A stretch of DNA of 10,417 nt from an actinobacterium acAMD-2 (GTDB taxonomy: Bacteria; Actinomycetota; Actinomycetes; UBA12327), in NCBI GenBank assembly GCA_000754455.1, contig JNSE01000027.1, forward strand, positions 1-10,417. Reading direction: 5' to 3'. Made by a program: the position numbers and the translations under genes. Within the stretch, counting starts at the first letter, position 1; every line of letters begins with the position of its first letter. Shown in pieces: positions 1 to 6,020 of the stretch. The notes beneath the pieces are model-generated. The model saw only the letters and a program-made list of their open reading frames with translations. It searched no databases and was not told the origin of the DNA.

Positions 1-947
1 GTCAAGAAGAACGTCGCTCCATCGCGCTGCGCTCCCACCACCTTTTGTTGGACTCCGCCAATGGGGCCCACGAGACCCTTGTCATCGATGGTCCCAGTAC
101 CAGCGATGGTCTTGCCCGCAGTGAGTTTGTCGACAACACCGAGCGAAAACATCAAGCCGGCACTCGGCCCACCCACGCTCTCCAAACCGTACTTAACCGC
201 GATGTCTTTACCTTGGAAACCATCGGCAACCACGATGCCCACAACGGATGTCTTTGGGTCTTTCGTGGATTTGCGAGTCGTCACCTTCGCCACCACGGAC
301 TTGCCATTGCGCACGAGAGAAAACACCACGACAGTTTCAGGTTTCTTCGACGAAATCAGGTCCGCAGCCTGCTGCGCAGAACGCAGCGTGGTCCCGTCAA
401 TGGCTGCCATGACATCGCCAGGCTTGAGCGATCCCGCACTAGCCCCCTTGGGCGCAACCGCATTGACCAAGACGACCGACACCACGGGCTTATTGAGATA
501 CCGCAAAGCGGCCGTTGTGGCTTGGGTTTGAGAATCAACAAAGTCAGCTGAGTTTTGCTCTTCCACTTCCGCTGAATCAACCTTGGCTGGAAACAAAAGA
601 CGTTCAGGCAAGACGGCAGTACTGGAATCGAGCCAGCCAAGGAAAGCTTCGACTAACGACACGTTGCCAAACGGGCCACCGGCCTCGCTGACTGTCGTCA
701 GATTCAACCCACCCTTAGTCGGATAGGTACGCGCACCGGAGACGTTGATCACCGGCTTTCCGGCATCCTCACCAAGTGTGTTGAATGTAGGTCCGGGTCG
801 CAAGATGACGTACGGAACCGGCAGGATCGCGGCTAGTGCCACCAGCAGAACTAATACCAACCCAGACGTGAGCAGCGACTTCGTTCGCGCGTCCAACGGT
901 TGACGTTCTTCACCCTCGGCCTCGCCAACCTCTTGACTCTCGCTCAT
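1..947 (-). CDS. YlbL-type PDZ/Lon-like serine protease, partial (C-terminus off the window)
   Basis: Membrane-anchored ATP-independent S16 (Lon-like) peptidase of the YlbL family. In the 315 codons present I see an acidic N-terminal tail, a membrane segment around residues 27-50 (LLTSGLVLVLLVALAAILP), a PDZ-like region around 150-205 (GSLKPGDVMAAIDG), and the protease domain. The catalytic serine lies in GGPSAGL (Ser262, codon 162-164) and the likely catalytic lysine in QQK (Lys302, codon 42-44); their spacing of 40 resembles that of Lon. The family is usually about 340-350 residues, so roughly 30 residues are missing past base 1. The ATG at 945-947 is the first start after the stop of the upstream small gene, whose TGA ends only 8 nt away, so translation is probably coupled. 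No strong Shine-Dalgarno is visible. YlbL is known as a cell-surface quality-control protease in Bacillus; the actinobacterial substrate is unknown. Confidence 0.93.
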   Translation of the reverse strand, partial: MSESQEVGEAEGEERQPLDARTKSLLTSGLVLVLLVALAAILPVPYVILRPGPTFNTLGEDAGKPVINVSGARTYPTKGGLNLTTVSEAGGPFGNVSLVEAFLGWLDSSTAVLPERLLFPAKVDSAEVEEQNSADFVDSQTQATTAALRYLNKPVVSVVLVNAVAPKGASAGSLKPGDVMAAIDGTTLRSAQQAADLISSKKPETVVVFSLVRNGKSVVAKVTTRKSTKDPKTSVVGIVVADGFQGKDIAVKYGLESVGGPSAGLMFSLGVVDKLTAGKTIAGTGTIDDKGLVGPIGGVQQKVVGAQRDGATFFL

Positions 948-955
948 GGACTCAG

Positions 956-1168
956 TCACGAAGGGGATCCGCCATCGGTGGGCTTACTTGGGCCACGAGA
1001 GCGCCGCCTGCCACGGGGGTTGTCCTTCCGCATGGCGTCGTTGAACTTCTTTTGCTGAGCAACCGTGTGACGAGGATCGCCCGGCCTATCTTGGCCACGC
1101 CAGGTGTACCAAACGACAGCACCAATCGTTGCCAAGATGGGTATGAACCACCATGCCAAAGCGGACAC
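956..1168 (-). CDS. Small single-pass membrane protein (70 aa), unknown function
   Basis: A 70-residue protein starting at GTG, with a GGGGAG Shine-Dalgarno 5 nt upstream that fixes the start. Residues 3-22 (LAWWFIPILATIGAVVWYTW) form one hydrophobic helix. The rest is hydrophilic and strongly basic, with GRRRSRG near the end. By the positive-inside rule the tail should be cytoplasmic. It ends 8 nt before the YlbL-type protease gene and begins 94 nt after the SDR-like gene, all on the minus strand, so it is probably co-expressed with the protease. I recall similar short membrane proteins beside ylbL in other actinobacteria, but no function is known to me. It could be an accessory or adaptor of the protease; that is inference. 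Confidence 0.75.
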   Translation of the reverse strand: MSALAWWFIPILATIGAVVWYTWRGQDRPGDPRHTVAQQKKFNDAMRKDNPRGRRRSRGPSKPTDGGSPS

Positions 1169-1262
1169 TGCACACTCCCCAACGATGAATCTGAGAAATC
1201 TTGTGCCATCAGCCTAGGACTGTGGGTGGCACGGCGCTCACGCAGCAACCGAGTAGCGCTTG

Positions 1263-2261
1263 CTACACGCCTCGGCGCCGGCGAGCCCGCAATAATGCTG
1301 CCGCCGTCAGGACGGCAGCTGCTGCCGTCAGGGCAGTAACCTCAGATCGCCCCACGCGGCGACCGGCAATGGCAATTCGACCCTGGGCTTGTTCCATCAG
1401 GGCTTCAACAACCTGCTGATTGGTGCACGCAGCCGTCCACCCGTGGTTGGCCAACACCGTTGAGTCAATGACCCATGGGTAGCGGATGAAGTCCAATTCC
1501 TCTGCAGGCGCGGGTGTCACACCATGGTGATGCAAGCGAGAGGCGGTACTCATCACCGCGGCTGCGGGAAGCTCAAGGCGTGAAATCCCACTGATGGCTT
1601 CAATTTCCTCCTGCATCAACCAACCAGAGGCACCAACGGGGACGACACCAGCGATGGAATTCTCAATGACACATTCCAATGCCGTCGCCAGATCATCGAT
1701 GTGCACAAACTGCCATGCCGGCACCGACCCTTTGAGGAACAGCAAGCGAGGCGCTTCAAAGTGACGCAAGAAGGCAGTATCGATGGAATCGCCAAAGACC
1801 ACAGCGGGGCGAACAATCGAAACGCATGCGTCAGATTGATCGTCCCACTGGCGAAACTGCTCTTCAGCATCCAACAGATCTTGAACAACACCGACTTCAC
1901 CGTTGGCTCGCAGTGGCGCATCGTCCTTCAACGGAATGGAGTTAGTCGGACTCGCTCCATAAACCATCGCGCTTGAGAGCAAGATGACGTGCTTGGTTCC
2001 CACCTGCGAACAAGTGGACAGCAACTTCGCGGTCAAGGCTGCAGACAGGTCTCCGCGAAAGGGATCTGGAACCGACAGATCAGGATCAATCCAGGCATGC
2101 ACAACAGCGTCCATCCCCGCCAAATCCTCTGCCAGGTCAGCACCAGTCGGGTCAACAAAAACCCAATCCACCGATCGCAAATGATTGGCTAGCGCAGCGG
2201 CAAGTCCCTGGGCCGCGCAGACGATGGCTACTTTGGGCGATGCGCTTGCTGTTGTCGTCAT
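1263..2261 (-). CDS. NAD-dependent epimerase/SDR-like protein with degenerate active site and C-terminal hydrophobic tail
   Basis: 332 residues with an extended-SDR fold: beta strands VAIVCA (11-16) and VDWVFVDP (31-38), the SSAMVYG signature (96-102), PLKDDAPLRAN (110-120), RPAVVFGD (151-158) and FVHIDDLATAL (185-195). Two catalytic features are absent. The N-terminal glycine motif GxxGxxG reads CAAQGLA, and the YxxxK pair expected after PLRAN is replaced by GVVQDLL. The protein may therefore bind a nucleotide weakly or act as a non-enzymatic scaffold. Residues about 307-324 are Ala/Leu-rich and followed by RARRRRGV, which looks like a C-terminal membrane anchor with a positive flank. The ATG at 2259-2261 is chosen because homology begins there; the open frame continues 107 codons upstream but would cross the divergent promoter and antisense to the next gene. 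The start lacks a clear Shine-Dalgarno. Confidence 0.85.
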   Translation of the reverse strand: MTTTASASPKVAIVCAAQGLAAALANHLRSVDWVFVDPTGADLAEDLAGMDAVVHAWIDPDLSVPDPFRGDLSAALTAKLLSTCSQVGTKHVILLSSAMVYGASPTNSIPLKDDAPLRANGEVGVVQDLLDAEEQFRQWDDQSDACVSIVRPAVVFGDSIDTAFLRHFEAPRLLFLKGSVPAWQFVHIDDLATALECVIENSIAGVVPVGASGWLMQEEIEAISGISRLELPAAAVMSTASRLHHHGVTPAPAEELDFIRYPWVIDSTVLANHGWTAACTNQQVVEALMEQAQGRIAIAGRRVGRSEVTALTAAAAVLTAAALLRARRRRGV

Positions 2262-2368
2262 GTCGCAAACCGGAATACTCTTGAGGTCCGCGGGGTTGAA
2301 CACAGCAACGACATGACCAACATTGTGTCGCAAAGGCACGCCCGACCGGAAGTATTTGGGAGAGACAG
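2262..2368. promoter_or_regulatory. Divergent intergenic region with a duplicated element
   Basis: 107 nt between two genes pointing away from each other, so it must hold both promoters. A 9-mer TGTCGCAAA occurs twice in the same orientation (2261-2269 and 2326-2334). Each copy is followed by a second similar block: ACCGGAATACT near 2269 and ACCGGAAGTATT near 2343. The first copy overlaps the SDR-like start codon; the second lies just ahead of the zincin start. I could not assign convincing -35/-10 pairs. The plus-strand gene has a GGGAGAG Shine-Dalgarno at about 2357-2363. Confidence 0.4.
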
Positions 2369-3646
2369 ATGACCAATGACCTGCCAGGCGATGCCGAAGA
2401 GAACCCATTCGAAGCCCTCTTCGCTGCGATGCGAGGTCCCATGCCTTCAGAAGATTTTGGTCTAGGCGCCATCCTTTCCCAACTTGGCGCGATGATGCAG
2501 TCCACCGAAAGAGGGACTGTTCCTTGGGATGTTGTCCAGCGAGCAGTGGACGAAAAAATGGTAGGGGTGAAGGACCCAGCACCTACCACCGCTGACCGCA
2601 GTCGGTTTGCTGATGCCGTCTTGTTGGCGGATGCTTGGCTTGATCAAGCGACCTCGCTCCCTAGCCACGGCGAGCTCGAGGTGTGGTCACGCCGTCAATG
2701 GATCGACAAAACAGCCAGGCAATGGCTCCAGCTTGTTCAGCCCTTAGCCTCGCGCGCAACTGATGCCATGGGACCGCGAGCCCTGATGAATAGTGACAGT
2801 TTTCCGCCCGAATTCGCTGCCGTCGTGGATGGCCCCATGGGTCAGCTGATGGACAACTTGGGATCAATCATTTTCGCCACGCAAGTGGGTCAGGGATTGG
2901 CCGAACTCAGTGGCAGTGTCCTCACCACTGCCGACATCGGAGTGTGCGTAACCGATGACAGTCGAGCCGCACTGGTCTTGACCAATCTTGAAGGCTTCTA
3001 CGAGGACTTAGGGGTTGCATCTACTGACATTGATCTCTACCTCACACTCCGCGCGCGGGCCCACCAACGTCTCGCTGCACACGCGCCATGGCTACCGGCG
3101 TTGTTCACTGCAGCCATTGACGACTACGCGCGAGGACTCAGCCTTGATCTATCGGTTTTGCAAGAGCAAATCGAAGCGTTAAACCCCAACGACCCGGCCG
3201 CACTGTCAGAGTCGCTTGCTTCCGGCGTTTTCGCTCCTCCGGAAACACAAGAACAACTTGACGCGCAAGCTCGACTCGAAACCCTTATCGCGTTAATCGA
3301 TGGCTGGATTGATGATGTAGTGACGCAAGCATCCCTCGCCATGACCTCAGCCGTTGCGCTGCGCGAGACGTTGCAACGCCGTCGCGCCACTGGTGGTCCG
3401 GCAGAGCAAACTTTTGCCTCACTCGTGGGCCTTGAGCTTCGACCGCGTCGCGTACGTGAAGCCAGCCAACTGTGGGCCTTAATCCGTGAACAACGAGGAG
3501 TGGCTGGACGCGATGCTCTCTGGGCTCACCCCGACTTGCTACCTACCGGTGAGGACATTGACTCCCCCGACAACTTTCTTCGCGCCATTCCGCTTGATCT
3601 TTCCGAACTCGATGACCTCGAGCCCTTTGAGGAAAACGAGAACTAA
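2369..3646 (+). CDS. Zincin-2 / DUF2342 family protein (annotated elsewhere as zinc-dependent metalloprotease)
   Basis: 425 residues, about the family length or slightly short (relatives roughly 450-480). It belongs to the actinobacterial family of Mycobacterium Rv3195, recognised from the C-terminal block ASGVFAPPETQEQ (284-296), LIALIDGWIDDVV (306-318), GGPAEQTFASLVGLELRPRR (342-361) and ALWAHPDLLPT (383-393). The central helix that I recall as LREAAHQRLFAH in relatives reads LRARAHQRLAAH (227-238). His232 is kept, but the glutamate is replaced by arginine, and no HExxH is present anywhere, so peptidase activity is doubtful. The N-terminus has a hydrophilic leader and a Gly/Met-rich GLGAILSQLGAMM (31-43). 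The start is set by GGGAGAG 6 nt before ATG. It converges with the YgjP-type gene: the two stop codons overlap at CTAA 3643-3646. Confidence 0.85.
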   Translation: MTNDLPGDAEENPFEALFAAMRGPMPSEDFGLGAILSQLGAMMQSTERGTVPWDVVQRAVDEKMVGVKDPAPTTADRSRFADAVLLADAWLDQATSLPSHGELEVWSRRQWIDKTARQWLQLVQPLASRATDAMGPRALMNSDSFPPEFAAVVDGPMGQLMDNLGSIIFATQVGQGLAELSGSVLTTADIGVCVTDDSRAALVLTNLEGFYEDLGVASTDIDLYLTLRARAHQRLAAHAPWLPALFTAAIDDYARGLSLDLSVLQEQIEALNPNDPAALSESLASGVFAPPETQEQLDAQARLETLIALIDGWIDDVVTQASLAMTSAVALRETLQRRRATGGPAEQTFASLVGLELRPRRVREASQLWALIREQRGVAGRDALWAHPDLLPTGEDIDSPDNFLRAIPLDLSELDDLEPFEENEN

Positions 3647-4149
3647 CCCTTCGCTGCGGCCCAGCCTTCGAGATACCCCTGGGCGCGCACGGACTGTGGG
3701 TACCGGTCCATCAGGCCTTTGAAATCCGCAGAATGATCAGGGACAAGTAAGTGGGCAAGTTCGTGTAAGACGACATAGTCCACAACAAACTGCGGCATCG
3801 GCTGCAACCGATGCGAAATGCGAATACTGCGATCGGCCGGAGTGCACGAACCCCAGCGCGATTGTTGATTGGTAACCCAGCGAATCGAAAACGGATCAAG
3901 AGTGGTTTGCAAGTATTTACTCGCAAGGAATTGAGCGCGTTCCAGCAGAGCTTCGTCACTGGGTTTTTGTCGGGGGTCGGTGCGATCAAGTCGCTGCACC
4001 ATTTCATCAACGATCTCTTGTTCCTGAGATCGCGGTGTTGACGCGGGCATCAAAATTACGACGGTTTCACCATCGCGATAAGCAGAAACCGTTCTACGTC
4101 GACGTTTACTTCGACGAATCTCGATCTTGGGTGGCTGCTGCGACGACAT
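3643..4149 (-). CDS. YgjP/SprT-like (M48-type, DUF45) HExxH metallopeptidase
   Basis: 168 residues. The metal site is VVLHELAHLLVPDHS: HELAH at 129-133 supplies two histidines and the glutamate, and His139 is the likely next zinc ligand. SRWGSC (97-102) is the conserved block just before the catalytic helix in this family. The N-terminus is basic (RRSKRRRR, 12-19) and suggests a cytoplasmic, perhaps nucleic-acid-associated protein. YgjP relatives are poorly characterised; some are linked to UTP hydrolysis or proteolysis. The ATG at 4147-4149 has no Shine-Dalgarno but lies 6 nt after a TAGTTT -10 box, so the mRNA is probably leaderless. Its stop overlaps that of the convergent zincin-2 gene. 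Confidence 0.9.
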   Translation of the reverse strand: MSSQQPPKIEIRRSKRRRRTVSAYRDGETVVILMPASTPRSQEQEIVDEMVQRLDRTDPRQKPSDEALLERAQFLASKYLQTTLDPFSIRWVTNQQSRWGSCTPADRSIRISHRLQPMPQFVVDYVVLHELAHLLVPDHSADFKGLMDRYPQSVRAQGYLEGWAAAKG

Positions 4150-4155
4150 GTGGTG

Positions 4156-4173
4156 AAACTAGCCCACGTGGGC
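4156..4173 (-). promoter_or_regulatory. Leaderless promoter and 12-bp palindrome of the YgjP-type gene
   Basis: On the minus strand TAGTTT (4161-4156) fits the TANNNT -10 consensus and is separated from the ATG by exactly 6 nt, the geometry of a leaderless start. Immediately upstream lies the perfect palindrome GCCCACGTGGGC (4162-4173), in the -10/-35 spacer, where a bound repressor would block RNA polymerase. No TTGACA-like -35 is visible. The regulator is unknown. Confidence 0.5.
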
Positions 4174-4200
4174 AGTGGGTGCGATGGGACTCGTGGGACT
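4169..4200. repeat. Short TGGG-phased direct repeats
   Basis: TGGG recurs at 4169, 4176, 4185 and 4194, with spacings of 7, 9 and 9. The last two copies extend to an identical TGGGACT (4185-4191 and 4194-4200) separated by CG. They lie in the upstream half of the YgjP-type promoter region and could be an activator or repressor array, or simple chance in a G-rich stretch. Confidence 0.4.
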
Positions 4201-4229
4201 AAATGTGACGTCCTCGTGACAAAAATTTT

Positions 4230-4522
4230 TTCTCCACAGCCACCGTGGATAAAACTAGGCACGAAAACCGCTCTAAATCAGGAAACTCCTTGATCTATCC
4301 ACACATCAACCCACAGGTCGCCCCCAGGTTTGTTTGACTTGTCCCCAGAGCATCCACAACACCGTCCACAAGCAGGTGGAAAAACTCGTTGACGGTAGGT
4401 AGTCCTGCCCCTTACGTTCTTCGTAGACGAAGCCCTCGGGATAACGCTCCGTCATTCGCAAGGGGAAGGCGAATGACGGAAATCGCGACCTGAGGGCTTT
4501 GTCATGTCCCAAAATGTCCACA
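4230..4522. repeat. Cluster of TCCACA (DnaA-box-like) motifs in non-coding DNA
   Basis: This non-coding stretch carries five TCCACA copies on the plus strand (4233, 4298, 4353, 4365, 4517). As 9-mers: TTCTCCACA 4230-4238, CTATCCACA 4295-4303, GCATCCACA 4350-4358, CCGTCCACA 4362-4370, ATGTCCACA 4514-4522. On the minus strand there is TTATCCACG (complement of 4244-4252), and TTGTCCCCA is at 4339-4347. Several differ by one base from TTATCCACA or the actinobacterial TTGTCCACA DnaA box; two differ by two. An A5T6 tract (4221-4231) precedes the cluster. A DnaA-binding or titration locus is possible; no dnaA or dnaN is in the window and binding is not shown. Confidence 0.45.
4426..4503. ncRNA. 78-nt two-tier hairpin, candidate structured RNA or regulatory element
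   Basis: The outer stem pairs 4426-4440 with 4489-4503 (15 bp including two G-U pairs). The inner stem pairs 4448-4459 with 4469-4480 (12 perfect pairs, TCCGTCATTCGC with its complement) and is closed by a 9-nt loop AAGGGGAAG. A further CGC/GCG helix (4445-4447 with 4485-4487) can form between them. A second, competing palindrome CTTCGT-AG-ACGAAG (4419-4432) overlaps the 5' base of the outer stem. It lies in a gap of 486 nt with no convincing gene. No match to RNase P, tmRNA, SRP or 6C RNA was recognised. The strand of transcription is not known; a mobile-element remnant is an alternative. Confidence 0.4.
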
Positions 4523-4582
4523 ATCGCCTGCGACACGCGGGAAAACCTCGCCAGAGTGGCCAAATCTAGGCGTCGTCAGGCG

Positions 4583-4615
4583 TACCTTGAAGACAGCTCA
4601 AGGCGCGGGCCTTGA
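4583..4615 (+). promoter_or_regulatory. Probable promoter -10 and 5'-leader hairpin of the DUF5679 gene
   Basis: TACCTT at 4583-4588 fits TANNNT; no good -35 is seen at the right distance. A transcript starting near 4595 would begin with the perfect hairpin TCAAGGC-GCGG-GCCTTGA (4598-4615), 10 nt ahead of the GGAGG Shine-Dalgarno at 4626-4630. A 5'-terminal hairpin could stabilise the mRNA. The promoter call is weak; the hairpin is directly visible. Confidence 0.35.
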
Positions 4616-4635
4616 ACGCTGCAATGGAGGAAGCA

Positions 4636-4797
4636 ATGGCCGAGGAAAGTTACACCGGAACTGCCTACTGCGTGAAGTGCCGGGAAAAGGATGTGCCCTT
4701 CACTGGAGTTGTCGTCGAAAAGAACGGTCGACGTATGGCCCAGGGCATTTGCCCCAAGTGCGGTACCAAGTTGAACCGAATCTTGGGCAAGGCCTAA
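4636..4797 (+). CDS. DUF5679 zinc-ribbon protein (53 aa)
   Basis: A 53-residue protein with two CxxC knuckles, CVKC (12-15) and CPKC (39-42), separated by a short beta-rich segment (VPFTGVVVEKNGRRMAQGI), the pattern of the DUF5679 zinc ribbons widespread in actinobacteria. It should bind one zinc; the partner (RNA, DNA or protein) is unknown. The start is decided by GGAGG at 4626-4630, 5 nt before the ATG at 4636. In-frame ATG 4624 and TTG 4612 upstream would place the ribosome-binding site inside the gene. It is flanked on both sides by non-coding DNA with hairpins, so it is probably a single-gene unit. Confidence 0.85.
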   Translation: MAEESYTGTAYCVKCREKDVPFTGVVVEKNGRRMAQGICPKCGTKLNRILGKA

Positions 4798-4815
4798 GAC
4801 TTCAGCGTTTGACCT

Positions 4816-4903
4816 GCTGTTGTCCCCAACAGCGATTCCCCACGTTTGTCAGACTTTGTATTTTGTGCGCCCTCAGAACTCATTCTGAGCAATCCGCCAT
4901 TGC
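4816..4903 (+). other. Three small hairpins between the DUF5679 and ThiF-like genes
   Basis: Perfect short stems follow one another: GCTGTTG-TCCC-CAACAGC (4816-4833), CTCAGAA-CTCA-TTCTGAG (4872-4889) and GCAAT-CCGCC-ATTGC (4889-4903). The first lies 18 nt after the DUF5679 stop and may help end its mRNA, though the T-rich stretch (TTTGTATTTTG) begins only about 20 nt later. Together with the stem at 4911-4945 they make this 167-nt spacer unusually structured. Confidence 0.45.
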
Positions 4904-4910
4904 ACCACGA

Positions 4911-4950
4911 AAGCCCTGTGGAGAGCGTTCTTCTCCACAGGGCTTCTTCG
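4911..4950 (+). terminator. Strong hairpin, terminator or attenuator, directly before the ThiF-like gene
   Basis: Fourteen perfect base pairs, AAGCCCTGTGGAGA (4911-4924) with TCTCCACAGGGCTT (4932-4945), closed by a 7-nt loop, and followed on plus by CTTCTTCGTTC, a modest pyrimidine-rich tail. It ends 19 nt before the next start codon. As a terminator it would end the DUF5679 transcript. There is no obvious promoter between it and the next gene, so read-through or attenuation is possible. Its arms also carry the TCCACA/TGTGGA motif seen in 4230-4522. Confidence 0.6.
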
Positions 4951-4964
4951 TTCATCGTGATCCC

Positions 4965-6011
4965 ATGCATCTGCAACTTAAACCCGGCCTCGTTGTCCTG
5001 CCCCTGAGTAACACGAGCGTGCAAATTGGGATCGCACCGGGACCGACCTATCGGTTACATGAACTCAGCCCGTCGATGTACTCCTTTGTTTCACTCTTAA
5101 CTGCATCACACACCTGGTCCCAGCTTCTTGACGGCAGCGGTCTGGATGAGTCAGTAGCCACGGGATTAAGAAATCAACTCGCCAACGCCGGTTTACTCAC
5201 GATGCGTCAACACAGCTCCACGACCACGCAAGATCGGGATCGACTGGACCGCGCTCGCCTCCACCACGACAGTGCTGCGTGGTCCTTAGCCAATCCGCTC
5301 GCTGACAGTCGCGACATCATGAACAGGCGATCCAATGCTTGGGTGGAAATTCATGGGAGTGGTCGTTTGGCCTTTGGTCTTGGGCAACTTCTAGCTGCCG
5401 CTGGTGTGGGTCGAATAACCGCCACCACCTCCAGAGCACTAACCGAACAAGATTGCGCCCCGCTTGGACCACTGCCCGAGCACTGTGGCCAACCATCCCA
5501 TCGAGCCTTAATGGATCTGTTGAGTTCGCATTACCCGAGCGTGCATCGTGCATCCCGTGCGCATGAGCCACCAGATGTCACTGTGATCGCCAGTGAATCG
5601 CCCTTCGTCCCTTTGGCCCTGTGCGACGAACTCGTAAGCCAGGACCGGGTGCATCTGCCTGTCGTCTCACGTGGCGGCGGTTTCGTCCTCGGACCGTTCG
5701 TCGTCCCTGGTCAATCCGCGTGCGTGCGATGTGACGAGCTCATTCGCTCCGATCGAGATGCAACACATGCGTGGATTGCAACAGCGATGCGCACCGACCC
5801 CTCACCACCTCAAGCCTTTGACGCTGTCCTTGGCACCTTGGCCACCTCGTACGTCGCGCTTAACACGCTGGCATACATCGACCAACTCGTCACACCTCAG
5901 TTACTCAACGCAGTGGGAACAACAACATTGCCTGCCGGCGAGCTCACCGTGACTGCGACCACGCCACATCCAGCCTGTGGGTGTGGGTGGCCGCAATCAG
6001 AGCGTTTCTAG
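4965..6011 (+). CDS. Orphan ThiF/E1-like 'TOMM precursor leader peptide-binding' family protein
   Basis: 348 residues. The N-terminal ~110 residues resemble the small winged-helix part of RiPP cyclodehydratase-type proteins. A Rossmann-like segment follows (WVEIHGSGRLAFG, 126-138, then LLAAAGVGRI, 142-151). GPFVVPGQSACVRC (243-256) with RSDRDATHAW (261-270) is the diagnostic block of this family, as in Mycobacterium Rv3196. Cys253/Cys256 and Cys338/Cys340 (HPACGCGW) should hold a structural zinc. The usual E1 aspartate for ATP is not evident after GVGRI, so adenylation activity is doubtful. No YcaO, precursor peptide or dehydrogenase is seen in the window. The ATG at 4965 has no Shine-Dalgarno; the frame is open far upstream, but homology starts here. 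It converges with the whiB gene, stops 9 nt apart. Confidence 0.8.
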   Translation: MHLQLKPGLVVLPLSNTSVQIGIAPGPTYRLHELSPSMYSFVSLLTASHTWSQLLDGSGLDESVATGLRNQLANAGLLTMRQHSSTTTQDRDRLDRARLHHDSAAWSLANPLADSRDIMNRRSNAWVEIHGSGRLAFGLGQLLAAAGVGRITATTSRALTEQDCAPLGPLPEHCGQPSHRALMDLLSSHYPSVHRASRAHEPPDVTVIASESPFVPLALCDELVSQDRVHLPVVSRGGGFVLGPFVVPGQSACVRCDELIRSDRDATHAWIATAMRTDPSPPQAFDAVLGTLATSYVALNTLAYIDQLVTPQLLNAVGTTTLPAGELTVTATTPHPACGCGWPQSERF

Positions 6012-6020
6012 TTACTCGAA

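Noticed and set aside
952..1248. A 98-codon minus-strand frame overlapping the small membrane protein gene
   Set aside because: It is an alternative frame of that gene; the chosen frame has the membrane helix and the Shine-Dalgarno.
2262..2582. A 107-codon N-terminal extension of the SDR-like gene
   Set aside because: It would cross the divergent promoter and lie antisense to the start of the zincin-2 gene; SDR homology begins at the ATG at 2261.
4306..4563. An 85-codon minus-strand open frame across the non-coding gap
   Set aside because: It starts at TTG, lacks a Shine-Dalgarno, has no recognisable domain, and runs through the long inverted repeat and TCCACA cluster, which better explain the sequence.
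4150..4635. Known structural RNAs (RNase P, tmRNA, SRP, 6C) or a tRNA in the gap
   Set aside because: None of their conserved sequences is visible; loop sequences contain at most five consecutive C or G.
4911..4945. IS or transposon terminal inverted repeat
   Set aside because: The arms are only 7 nt apart with no transposase or target duplication; a transcript hairpin fits better.
4587..4964. A 126-codon extension of the ThiF-like gene
   Set aside because: It reads the zinc-ribbon gene in the wrong frame and then several hairpins; no homology in that part.
5317..5571. Antisense open frames within the ThiF-like gene
   Set aside because: They are shadows in a GC-rich gene without ribosome-binding sites or recognisable motifs.
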